The notes under the pieces: model-generated | Told to the model about the DNA's origin: nothing | What the model saw: only the letters and a program-made list of their open reading frames with translations | The model's database searches: none | Shown here: positions 1 through 6,085 of the stretch, piece after piece | Layout of the letters: the number at the start of each line of letters is the position of its first letter | How positions within the stretch are numbered: position 1 is the first letter of the stretch | Source of the DNA: Nitrospirota bacterium | GTDB taxonomy: Bacteria; Nitrospinota_A; UBA7883 | Assembly: GCA_011052055.1 (NCBI GenBank) | Contig: DRJW01000377.1 | Span: 1 to 6,291, forward strand | Direction of reading: 5' to 3' | Length of the DNA: 6,291 nucleotides | Position numbers and translations under genes: made by a program

Positions 1-108
1 AAAAGCGCTTTCGTAGCGAAATCGAGCGAAAAGTCGTCAGGCGAGACTGCGAGACAAAATAGCCGCAAGCGTAGTAATAACTACATTGTAGCGGAAATGG
101 ATTATTAG
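1..108 (+). other. Open frame at the left edge, possible C-terminal tail of a truncated upstream gene
   Basis: Frame 1 is open from the window edge to a TAG at 106-108, giving 35 codons and no start. The translated tail is rich in Ser, Lys, Arg and Glu and ends in NNYIVAEMDY. I do not recognise it. A second frame is open to a TAG at 58-60. The DNA is full of short repeated words such as gcgaaa and gcgag and overlaps small inverted repeats, so it could equally be a non-coding repeat or leader with no protein product. The stretch lies 34 bp upstream of yebC. Confidence 0.2.
63..94. repeat. Nested small inverted repeats in the yebC leader
   Basis: Outer arms CCGC (63-66) and GCGG (91-94) enclose a perfect hairpin GTAGT-aata-ACTAC (71-84). 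An overlapping alternative palindrome is CTACA-T-TGTAG (81-91). The two inner foldings are mutually exclusive because both use the ACTAC strand. A further small hairpin, TTTCG-tag-CGAAA, sits at 9-21. They could be a leader structure of the yebC-ruvCA transcript, the end of an upstream unit, or part of a dispersed repeat. There is no U-run directly after the structure, so it is not a standard terminator. Confidence 0.35.
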
Positions 109-142
109 AGGCTCCCAAACAATAATAAAGGGAAAGTTGTAG

Positions 143-892
143 ATGTCAGGACATTCCAAATGGTCGACCATCAAGCATAAAAAGGCCGCCACAGACGCCA
201 AACGGGGCAAAGCGTTCACCAAGTTGATAAAAGAAATTACCGTATCCGCTCGTGACGGCGGCGGCGACCCGACCGCCAACCCTCGTCTTCGAACGGCTGT
301 CGCCAACGCCAAATCGGTGAACATGCCAAACGATAATATAGAGCGCGCGATAAAAAAAGGAACCGGCGAACTGCCAGGCGTCACCTACGATGAAATTTCG
401 TATGAGGGGTATGGCATGGGAGGAGTCGCCGTAATGGTAGACGTTCTGACCGATAACAAGAACCGCACGGTCGCCGAAATACGATCAATTTTCACAAAGG
501 CCGGGGGCTCTGTCGGCGAAAACGGATGTGTAAGCTGGATGTTCGATAAAAAAGGGCTGATAACGGTACTGGCGGAAGCTGTCGAAGAGGATGAGCTGAT
601 GGAAATCGTGTTAGACGCCGGAGCGGATGATATAAACATGTCTGACGGCATTTACGAGATAAAAACGCCGACAGGTAAGCTTGAGCTTGTAAGGGACGCG
701 ATAACGGCGAAAAACTTGAAAATTGAATCGGCGGAAATATCGATGATACCCCAATCGACAGTTAAGCTCGACGAGGGGGACGCCAAAAAGATGCTCAAAC
801 TTATGGACGCGCTAGACGACCAGGACGACGTGCAGAAAGTCTACGCCAACTTCGATATACCAGACGACATTATGGAAAAACTGGACATCTGA
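143..892 (+). CDS. yebC: YebC/PmpR family translation/transcription factor
   Basis: This is a complete 249-residue YebC protein, the usual family length (about 240-250). The N-terminus (MSGHSKWSTIKHKK) is the family signature. It is followed by the helical first domain with RLRTAVANAK and MPNDNIERAIKKGTGE (about residues 48-76), the YEGYGMGGVAV segment (87-97), the NRTVAEIR...F.K.GG..GE.G.V.WMF region (107-134), and the acidic C-terminal DDQDDVQKVYANFDI (225-239). YebC proteins are cytoplasmic. They were first described as transcription regulators (PmpR in Pseudomonas), and more recent work connects the family to ribosomes stalled at proline-rich stretches. The start is supported by AAGGGA at 128-133, 9 nt before ATG. 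It is the first gene of a probable yebC-ruvC-ruvA operon and ends 4 nt before ruvC. Identification is firm; the exact cellular role is less so. Confidence 0.97.
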   Translation: MSGHSKWSTIKHKKAATDAKRGKAFTKLIKEITVSARDGGGDPTANPRLRTAVANAKSVNMPNDNIERAIKKGTGELPGVTYDEISYEGYGMGGVAVMVDVLTDNKNRTVAEIRSIFTKAGGSVGENGCVSWMFDKKGLITVLAEAVEEDELMEIVLDAGADDINMSDGIYEIKTPTGKLELVRDAITAKNLKIESAEISMIPQSTVKLDEGDAKKMLKLMDALDDQDDVQKVYANFDIPDDIMEKLDI

Positions 893-896
893 CAAA

Positions 897-1388
897 GTGA
901 AAATTATCGGCGTCGATCCGGGAACCAGGGTGACCGGATACGGAATAATATCAAGTTCCGGCTCGCGGTATTCAAGCCTTTGCTGGGGCGCCATTAAAAC
1001 CAGTAGCGGGGCGCCGATAGCCAGTCGCTTAAAACAGATCGCCGATGGTTTGAGAGCGTTGATAGACGAGCATGATCCCGATTGCATGGCGCTGGAAGAA
1101 AGTTTCTTCGCCAAAAACGCGCAGAGCGCGCTGAAACTGGGGATGGCCAGAGGGGCGATAATGCTGGTGGCCGCAGAAGCCGGCCTGCCGGTGCACGAGT
1201 ACTCGCCCCTGTTAATCAAGCAGGCCGTAGTCGGCTACGGCAGGGCGGATAAAAACCAGGTCAAAGTCATGGTGAAAAACATACTATCGTTAAAAGAGGA
1301 TCCTGCGCCCCTCGACGCTTCGGACGCTCTTGCCACCGCCATCACCCACGCAAACCATATCCCTCTTCTTGGCAAAATGACACAATGA
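897..1388 (+). CDS. ruvC: Crossover junction endodeoxyribonuclease RuvC
   Basis: RuvC is the dimeric, Mg2+-dependent nuclease that nicks Holliday junctions symmetrically to resolve recombination intermediates, working with RuvAB. The 163-residue length is typical. The four acidic catalytic positions of the RNase H-like fold are visible: D7 in IIGVDPGTRVTGYGI, E67 in MALEESFF, and D140 and D143 in LDASDALATAITH. The conserved LGMARGA (81-87) and YSPLLIKQAVVGYGRADKNQV (102-122) segments are also present. The start is GTG, placed so the protein begins directly at the first strand as in other RuvC proteins. No good ribosome-binding site precedes it, and it lies only 4 nt after the yebC stop, so translation probably depends on coupling to yebC. 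Its stop overlaps the ruvA start (ATGA). Confidence 0.97.
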   Translation: MKIIGVDPGTRVTGYGIISSSGSRYSSLCWGAIKTSSGAPIASRLKQIADGLRALIDEHDPDCMALEESFFAKNAQSALKLGMARGAIMLVAAEAGLPVHEYSPLLIKQAVVGYGRADKNQVKVMVKNILSLKEDPAPLDASDALATAITHANHIPLLGKMTQ

Positions 1389-1981
1389 TAGCCTGGCTGT
1401 CGGGCACGATTATAAATAAAAAGCCTACTTCGGTTGTGATCGAAACCGGAGGCGTGGGGTATCTGGTTCGTGTGTCGCTTCCTACATTTTATTCTCTGGG
1501 AGAAGAAGGCGCGGCCGTTTCGCTTTTTATCCACACATATGTAAAAGAAGACGCCTTTCAGTTATTCGGTTTTGCGACGGACGGTGAAAAGGAGATTTTC
1601 AACCGGCTTATCGGCGTAAACAAAGTAGGGCCCAAACTTGCCATCACTATCCTGTCCGGCATGGCGGCAGGCGAGCTTTTAGACGCTGTAAACAACAAGG
1701 ATATCGCGAAACTTTCCAGCGTGCCTGGAATAGGGAAAAAAACAGCGGAGCGCCTTATTCTGGAGCTTTCCGATAAACTGGCCGACCTTATGGCCGGATT
1801 GCGCGAAGAAGGAGAAGGTAGAGGCAGGCCAGGCATGCATGATGACGCTGTGTCTGCGCTCATATCTTTGGGATACAAAAAATCGGATTCACAAAAAGCG
1901 GTAGAAACAGCTTATGCGCGTCTTCCTGATGGCGCATTGGAGGATATCCTCAAACATGCGTTAAACTCTTTGGCCGGATGA
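1385..1981 (+). CDS. ruvA: Holliday junction branch migration protein RuvA
   Basis: RuvA forms the tetramer that holds the four-way junction and docks the RuvB motor. At 198 residues it is a normal, complete RuvA. The N-terminal OB-fold (about 1-64) starts MIAWLSGTI and contains the acidic pin residues E55 and D56 in YVKEDAFQLFGF. Two helix-hairpin-helix motifs follow, at IGVNKVGPKLAITILSG (76-92) and LSSVPGIGKKTAERLILEL (110-128). An acidic/Gly-rich linker (about 140-150) leads to the C-terminal RuvB-binding domain (152-198), with ALISLGYKKSD and ILKHAL. The gene overlaps ruvC by 4 bp, indicating translational coupling. No ruvB follows; ruvA ends 30 bp from the 3' end of a convergent gene, with no obvious hairpin-plus-U-run terminator between them. 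Confidence 0.97.
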   Translation: MIAWLSGTIINKKPTSVVIETGGVGYLVRVSLPTFYSLGEEGAAVSLFIHTYVKEDAFQLFGFATDGEKEIFNRLIGVNKVGPKLAITILSGMAAGELLDAVNNKDIAKLSSVPGIGKKTAERLILELSDKLADLMAGLREEGEGRGRPGMHDDAVSALISLGYKKSDSQKAVETAYARLPDGALEDILKHALNSLAG

Positions 1982-2011
1982 CAGGCGCGGCTACTTGTCT
2001 ATCGGGGCGCG

Positions 2012-3760
2012 TCAAGAGTCCTGCATTCCGGTGAAAATTTCTTCAAATTTTCCTTGAATATCTATGTAAAGGGCAAAAATCTCCGGCCCGAAGACATCCT
2101 CTCCACTGGCTCCGGTTCTATCGTCTTTCGTCAAGATATCAGTTGTTTTCTCGTGGGAGAACGCAGGTTTGTATTGCCGCGCGCTTCGAAGAGCGTCGTA
2201 CTTGTCCGCGAGCGAGACAATCAAGGCTTCCATCGGTATCTCGCCCTCCTTTAAGGGCCTGAATTTGGAATAATACTCCGGGTTCTCGCTATCTAACCCC
2301 ACCATCCCGCCCCTATTATTTACAAGTCCGGGGTAACCTTTCCCATTCCACTGCTGATGATGGTTCAAGGAAATATTTCTCGCCATCATAAGGCGGAAAT
2401 CGGTATGCGTAGCCTGTGAAGTCATCTGCTCGACTATCTTGGCGCCATAAACGGGGTGCATTTGCATTTTCTTTATTTCAGAATCGGTCAGTTTTCTCTT
2501 GAGCTTGATGATCTCAGGAATCGCCACTTTACCAATATCGTGCAACGCCGCCACCTGGCCTATGGTCTCCGAGAACTCATCATCACAGCCAAGGCTCCTG
2601 GCGAGTAGAGAGGCGTATTCATTCACTCTCAAGATATGTTTACCTGTTAACTCATCACTATACTCAGACGCGGCGGCCAGCCCGGTAATGATCTGAAGAA
2701 ATCTTTCCTCGTTCGATATGGACATATCAATCAGATACGTCGCCGAGCGGGCTGTGTTTACCGTTGTCTCCATAACGGTCAGATCATATCTGCCTATTTC
2801 GTTTGCCTTGTTAAACGCGATGATCGATACCTCGCCTTCATGGTAGTTAATGAAGTTTTTGATCTCAAAACCGAGAAATTCTCTGACCTTCGCATGGAAC
2901 GGATGGGCTTTGTCGAACGCCTTTTGCGTTTCGAATTTGTCTCTGGTTTCCGACACCACACGTTTAGATTTTCTCGACGCCAATACCGGGGCCATGGAGT
3001 TATGCTCTATCTCTATCGGATCAGATTTTGAAAGCCCTCCGTTTTTGATTTTCAGGACGTGGCCCGTGAAGTCACCAGATTCGTTTTCCCTTGCGATAAA
3101 AACGCCTTCATAACCCTCCTGCAGAAACAAATTGGCCAACTTGTCATATATATCGTTTGCTTTTGATATCTCTTTTATCGATGTTATTAATTCACTACTG
3201 AACATTCGTGTGATGGAGAGCCTGTGCTCGAAATCTTTTTGCTGTGTTATGTTTTCGAGCCATACAAGTATGTAACCGGTTTTTCGATCAAACTTTATCT
3301 TCACCTGATACCATTTATTGGCAAGCTGTGAATAGAGCTCAAAGATGTTGGCGCTCGACTTTTGGTCATGCCTTCCACATAGCTCCAATACCTCCTTCGT
3401 GTCTTGTTCGCCAAACAGGTGATGAAAAGCGGATATATTATTGCTTTTAAAAAAATCGTATGTCTGTCCGAGCGATGTGGCGATATGCCCGTTTTTGTCC
3501 ATCACGAACGCCGGGTCCATCCTTTCGGCGGGCAGGCCAAGCAACATATCCATATCCCGGTGCTTGAAATTGATCGACGCTTTTGAAAAAGCCTGAATAA
3601 TGACAGGCACAATATATGGCAATAAATGATGAGAAATACCATAGCCCATGCCGATATTAATAATGGCGCCGATAGCAAAAGCGGTCGCGTAATTTACAGG
3701 GCGGATGAACTCTTTTCCCAGGAAGGGCAAATATTCGGAAATCTTGTCGACAACGCTCAT
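2012..3760 (-). CDS. Membrane-anchored PAS/GAF-like HD-GYP domain protein, probable c-di-GMP phosphodiesterase
   Basis: This is a 582-residue signalling protein. Residues about 23-58 are hydrophobic and probably form one or two membrane segments. Residues about 77-180 look like a PAS domain (PAFVMDKNGHI, then WYQVKIKF and ITQQKDFE), and about 185-345 resemble a GAF domain. The HD-GYP domain spans about 350-577. Metal-binding motifs are intact: D369/H375 in SDELTGKH, HDIGK at 407-411 with H407 and D408, H435 in MHPVYGA, H467-H468, and D519 in SLADKYDAL. The signature reads HHQQWNGKGYP (467-477), where HHE.WDG.GYP is common. HD-GYP proteins hydrolyse cyclic-di-GMP; activity here is inferred. 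About 42 residues separate GYP from D519, longer than usual. A stop codon three codons upstream fixes ATG 3760 as the earliest ATG start, but no Shine-Dalgarno precedes it. The gene is monocistronic in view, convergent with ruvA. Confidence 0.9.
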   Translation of the reverse strand: MSVVDKISEYLPFLGKEFIRPVNYATAFAIGAIINIGMGYGISHHLLPYIVPVIIQAFSKASINFKHRDMDMLLGLPAERMDPAFVMDKNGHIATSLGQTYDFFKSNNISAFHHLFGEQDTKEVLELCGRHDQKSSANIFELYSQLANKWYQVKIKFDRKTGYILVWLENITQQKDFEHRLSITRMFSSELITSIKEISKANDIYDKLANLFLQEGYEGVFIARENESGDFTGHVLKIKNGGLSKSDPIEIEHNSMAPVLASRKSKRVVSETRDKFETQKAFDKAHPFHAKVREFLGFEIKNFINYHEGEVSIIAFNKANEIGRYDLTVMETTVNTARSATYLIDMSISNEERFLQIITGLAAASEYSDELTGKHILRVNEYASLLARSLGCDDEFSETIGQVAALHDIGKVAIPEIIKLKRKLTDSEIKKMQMHPVYGAKIVEQMTSQATHTDFRLMMARNISLNHHQQWNGKGYPGLVNNRGGMVGLDSENPEYYSKFRPLKEGEIPMEALIVSLADKYDALRSARQYKPAFSHEKTTDILTKDDRTGASGEDVFGPEIFALYIDIQGKFEEIFTGMQDS

Positions 3761-3769
3761 ATTTTTTTA

Positions 3770-3813
3770 TTTTGTCTTAACCGGGCGGCGCTTTTGTCTT
3801 AACCGGGCGGCGC
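3770..3813. repeat. Perfect 22-bp tandem duplication upstream of the HD-GYP gene
   Basis: The unit at 3770-3791 is repeated without mismatch at 3792-3813, and the next two bases (tt) continue the period. Each unit has an AT-rich half (ttttgtcttaa) and a GC-rich half (ccgggcggcgc). The first copy ends 9 bp from the HD-GYP start codon, so on the minus strand both copies lie in the immediate upstream leader. It may be a recent slippage duplication, paired protein-binding sites, or a leader element affecting translation. Confidence 0.9.
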
Positions 3814-3840
3814 TTCCTGGAAAACAGCGCCAAAAACGGC

Positions 3841-3854
3841 TTGTTGCGCGACAA
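3841..3854. promoter_or_regulatory. Short palindrome, possible operator
   Basis: TTGTTGCGCGACAA is a 14-bp palindrome with one mismatched pair (TTGT-n-GCGC-n-ACAA). It sits 81 bp upstream of the HD-GYP start. A second CAACAAG at 3895-3901 pairs with CTTGTTG at 3840-3846, giving a larger spaced inverted repeat. The binding protein is unknown; the palindrome could be chance. Confidence 0.25.
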
Positions 3855-3873
3855 AGAAAAGGTAAAAAAACGC

Positions 3874-3900
3874 TTTATAGTCCCATATTTCGCCCAACAA
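3874..3900 (-). promoter_or_regulatory. Weak candidate promoter for the HD-GYP gene
   Basis: On the minus strand TATAAA (plus positions 3874-3879) could serve as a -10, with TTGTTG (3895-3900) as a poor -35. The spacing is 15 bp, shorter than the ideal 17, and the -35 matches the consensus only in its first three bases. If used, the leader would be about 105 nt long and would include both copies of the 22-bp repeat. Confidence 0.2.
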
Positions 3901-3910
3901 GTCAGGTCAT

Positions 3911-3936
3911 TATGCAGTACAAAGCTTTGTTATGCA
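3911..3936. repeat. Palindrome flanked by a 6-bp direct repeat
   Basis: A perfect 12-bp palindrome ACAAAGCTTTGT (3919-3930) is flanked by direct copies of TATGCA at 3911-3916 and 3931-3936. It lies about midway between the two divergent genes. It could be a regulator-binding site; the direct repeats may be coincidental. Confidence 0.35.
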
Positions 3937-3973
3937 CCAAGAAAATCTATAATCCCCGGCTCGCCAGATTAAT

Positions 3974-3988
3974 ATGTTGACGCAACAT
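3974..3988. promoter_or_regulatory. Inverted repeat next to a -35-like box, possible operator
   Basis: ATGTTG-acg-CAACAT is a perfect 6-bp-arm inverted repeat. It ends 8 bp before TTGACA (3997-4002), an exact match to the sigma-70 -35 consensus. No good -10 follows (tttgct at 17-bp spacing), so the promoter itself is unproven. The arrangement would suit an activator or repressor controlling the DUF420-Usp unit, by inference only. Confidence 0.3.
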
Positions 3989-4095
3989 GTGAAACTTTGA
4001 CAAGCTGTTATGGTCTTGCTTTGCTTTGCCCGGTATCGGGATGGCGTTGATATTTTTCTCCGCCGCTCCCAAAGTTTGCATGCCTGTAGCGCGGC

Positions 4096-4124
4096 GATGA
4101 CAGCGATCCATAATGATGACAGCG
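4096..4124 (+). repeat. 10-bp direct repeat ahead of the DUF420-like gene
   Basis: GATGACAGCG occurs at 4096-4105 and again at 4115-4124, a 19-bp period. The second copy runs into the ribosome-binding site of the next gene. It may be a binding site pair or simple duplication. Confidence 0.5.
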
Positions 4125-4127
4125 GAG
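4124..4127 (+). promoter_or_regulatory. Ribosome-binding site that decides the GTG start
   Basis: GGAG lies 7 nt before GTG 4135. The in-frame ATG at 4147 has no comparable site, so GTG is preferred as the start of the DUF420-like gene. Confidence 0.6.
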
Positions 4128-4134
4128 TTTAATT

Positions 4135-4821
4135 GTGCTTGAAGTTATGAACAATCCAGGGTTTCTTTCGTCCAGATCGACATTGGGATCGGATGTAAGT
4201 TATCTGTTCGCGGTGGTTTTTACTCTTTTATTTTTGATTTCAGGTGTGTTCGCCAAAAAACATAAGGGACTTAAGCATCACAGAATGATTCTCGTATCCA
4301 TGAGCACGATGTTTCTCTATTTTATTTATTATTATAAAATCAGGAGGTTGGGAGTGTCGAGCATGGCCGACGAGATTGTTTTCTCCGGCCCGGACTGGGT
4401 GTACCAAAAGGTTTTCCGTCCTGCCTTGATGGCTCATTTTATGTTTGTGACTTTTTCTATATCATTGGCGGTCTACATGATAGCAAACGGGTTTAAGACA
4501 GCCGTTAAAAACAAGGGCGAAATGACGCTTAAAAACGCTCGTTTACGGCCATCAATTACGCTATGGGCGTTGAGTCTTGTCTGGCTGGCCTTTCTGGCCT
4601 GGTGGTTATTTTTTGTTCATCAATTCGGCTGGGGATACAGGATAATGTTTCTTGCCCTCGGCTATTTTATACCTGCGGTCATGGTCGCGCTGATCCAGAA
4701 AACTCTTCCCGAATCTGAAAAGCGCCACAGGGTTCTTGGCGCGATCTGTATCGGGTTATTCGCCGGTCTGCTCGTTACAAGCACACTGGTATATTGTTTA
4801 CTCTATGTAGTAGAATATTAA
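4135..4821 (+). CDS. DUF420-like polytopic membrane protein
   Basis: This is a 228-residue inner-membrane protein with about six hydrophobic helices at roughly 19-40, 48-68, 94-119, 141-161, 166-188 and 200-225. The pattern LKHHRMILVSMSTMFLYFIYYY (46-67), VYQKVFRPALMAHFMF (89-104) and KRHRVLG...VYCLLY (196-224) resembles the DUF420 family (PF04238, which includes Bacillus YozB/CtaM). Candidate conserved histidines are H48/H49, H101 and H198. CtaM supports assembly of haem-copper oxidases; that role is known for relatives only. The protein is longer than usual DUF420 members: about 75 residues with two extra helices (120-195) lie between the third helix and the final RHR-helix unit. Translation probably starts at GTG 4135 because of GGAG at 4124-4127. 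It is 24 bp upstream of the Usp gene, probably in one operon. I assign the family with moderate confidence; the biochemical function is unknown. Confidence 0.75.
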   Translation: MLEVMNNPGFLSSRSTLGSDVSYLFAVVFTLLFLISGVFAKKHKGLKHHRMILVSMSTMFLYFIYYYKIRRLGVSSMADEIVFSGPDWVYQKVFRPALMAHFMFVTFSISLAVYMIANGFKTAVKNKGEMTLKNARLRPSITLWALSLVWLAFLAWWLFFVHQFGWGYRIMFLALGYFIPAVMVALIQKTLPESEKRHRVLGAICIGLFAGLLVTSTLVYCLLYVVEY

Positions 4822-4834
4822 TCAATGAGAATTT

Positions 4835-4845
4835 AAAGGGGTGAT
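4835..4845 (+). promoter_or_regulatory. Strong Shine-Dalgarno for the Usp-PCP_red gene
   Basis: AAAGGGGTGAT abuts ATG 4846 and matches the full anti-Shine-Dalgarno complement AAAGGAGGTGAT except for one missing A. Efficient independent initiation within the operon is expected, although the spacing is tight. Confidence 0.75.
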
Positions 4846-6033
4846 ATGTTTCAAAATATCCTTGTACTGCTTGATAACTCGAACTATTCTCTGCTGGCGC
4901 TTGACCGTTCGCTCGATTTCGCCTCCAGTTTTGGATCGAAATTGATTGGCGCCCATGTTTACGCCGCAAAGCTCCATGAAGACCGGTTTGTCCAGATGGA
5001 GCCGGGACTGCCTGCGGAGTATCAGGAGCCGGCCAAGCTTGAGGAGCAGAGGGAAATCCACAGTGATCTTATAGAGAAGGGGCTCAAGATCATTTCAGAT
5101 TCCTATCTCGACGTTTTCGACGCCAAATGTGATGAAAAAGGTGTTTCACACAGCCGTAAGACGATGGAAGGCCGGAACTACGCCGAGCTTGTAAAAGATA
5201 TCCGTGACACCAGGTATGATCTGGTCGCTATGGGCGCCAGGGGGCTGGGCGAAGTCCCCTCCTCGCAACTCGGATCGGTCTGCGAAAGGGTCACCCGCAG
5301 AATAGATGTGGATACTCTTATAATGAAAAAACCGCTTGCCTTAAAAAACGGTCATGTAGTGGTGTGCATCGACGGAAGCGAGCAGTCTTTCGCCGCGATG
5401 AAAGCCGCCCTCGTTATGAACAAGCGTCTCGGATGCAAAGTGACCGCTCTTACGGTTTTCGACCCTGATTTTCATTACAAAGCGTTCGACAGTATCGCAA
5501 AAGTGTTATCTGAAGAGGCTGGTAAGATATTCAAGTTTGAAGAGCAGGAAAAGCTCCATGAAGAGATAATCGACTCTGGTCTTGAGAAAATATACAGCGA
5601 CCATCTCGAAGTCGCCAAATCGATGGCGAAAAGAGAAGGTGTGAAAGTCGATAGCGAAATCCTTTCCGGCAAACCGTATGACGAAATATTGAAATGGATC
5701 GGGCAAAAAGAAATTTCTCTCCTGATTCTCGGCAAAGTCGGTGTCCACAGCGCAGATGGAGAGCTTGATATAGGGTCGAACTCTGAAAACCTGCTAAGAG
5801 CCGCTCAATGCAATGTGATGCTTGTCAGCAGGCGCGAAAAGCCGGATGAGCTTGATTTTCCGGACGAGGAGAAAATTGAGTGGGATGATGATGCGGTAGA
5901 GCTGTTAAAAAGAGCTCCCGGTTTCGTGCAGAACATGATACGGGGGCATATGGACGCTAACGCCAGAAAACAGGGGCTTAGCAGGATAACGGCCCAGATG
6001 ATGATCGACGCCCGCTCGAAAATGGGAATGTAA
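4846..6033 (+). CDS. Tandem universal stress protein fused to a C-terminal PCP_red domain
   Basis: This is a 395-residue soluble protein with no signal peptide. The first Usp domain (about 1-162) begins FQNILVLLDNS and has the complete nucleotide-binding signature G2xG9xG(S): G130, G133, G143, S144. The second Usp domain (about 169-328) begins HVVVCIDGSEQS with D176. Its signature is G296, G299, G310, S311, with ten rather than nine residues before the last Gly. Both domains have a long helical insertion after the first strands (about 42-85 and 206-250). The C-terminus (about 343-391), starting IEWDDDAVELLKRAPGFVQNM and including ARKQGLSRIT, matches PCP_red (PF08369), the small module at the end of the protochlorophyllide reductase B subunit. 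Usp domains bind ATP or act as stress/energy switches. The role of PCP_red in Usp fusions is not known to me. It follows the DUF420-like gene by 24 bp. Confidence 0.88.
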   Translation: MFQNILVLLDNSNYSLLALDRSLDFASSFGSKLIGAHVYAAKLHEDRFVQMEPGLPAEYQEPAKLEEQREIHSDLIEKGLKIISDSYLDVFDAKCDEKGVSHSRKTMEGRNYAELVKDIRDTRYDLVAMGARGLGEVPSSQLGSVCERVTRRIDVDTLIMKKPLALKNGHVVVCIDGSEQSFAAMKAALVMNKRLGCKVTALTVFDPDFHYKAFDSIAKVLSEEAGKIFKFEEQEKLHEEIIDSGLEKIYSDHLEVAKSMAKREGVKVDSEILSGKPYDEILKWIGQKEISLLILGKVGVHSADGELDIGSNSENLLRAAQCNVMLVSRREKPDELDFPDEEKIEWDDDAVELLKRAPGFVQNMIRGHMDANARKQGLSRITAQMMIDARSKMGM

Positions 6034-6085
6034 AGCCGGGCGATAGTGGCGGCCCTTATTTATACAGGCTCAAAAAGCAAAGAAA

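Larger units (their letters stand above)
3761..4134. other. Divergent intergenic region with repeats and palindromes, no convincing gene
   Basis: This stretch separates the 5' ends of the HD-GYP gene (- strand) and the DUF420-like gene (+ strand), so it should hold both promoters. It contains the 22-bp tandem repeat (3770-3813), short palindromes (3841-3854, 3919-3930, 3974-3988), a spaced inverted repeat CTTGTTG/CAACAAG (3840-3846 and 3895-3901), a consensus -35 word TTGACA at 3997-4002 without a good -10 at 16-18 bp, and a 10-bp direct repeat (4096-4124). Reading frames inside it are short and lack ribosome-binding sites. Confidence 0.7.

Noticed and set aside
37..384. Minus-strand 115-codon frame opposite the start of yebC
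   Set aside because: It is antisense to a clear YebC coding sequence and its composition is that of a shadow frame.
1982..2011. Bidirectional terminator between ruvA and the convergent HD-GYP gene
   Set aside because: The GC-rich words here (ggcgcgg and ggggcgcg) do not form a convincing stem and there is no T-run.
3705..3980. 91-codon frame on the + strand across the HD-GYP 5' end and the intergenic region
   Set aside because: It begins inside the well-supported HD-GYP gene in antisense, runs through the tandem repeat and resembles no known protein.
4041..4100. Small 19-codon open frame upstream of the DUF420-like gene, a possible leader peptide
   Set aside because: It has no properly spaced ribosome-binding site, no recognisable sequence and no attenuator-like structure after it.
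6035..6060. Possible terminator after the Usp gene (GCCG...CGGC, then ttattt)
   Set aside because: The stem is only 4 bp with an 11-nt loop and the following T-run is interrupted. It is too weak to call, and the next gene may be co-transcribed.
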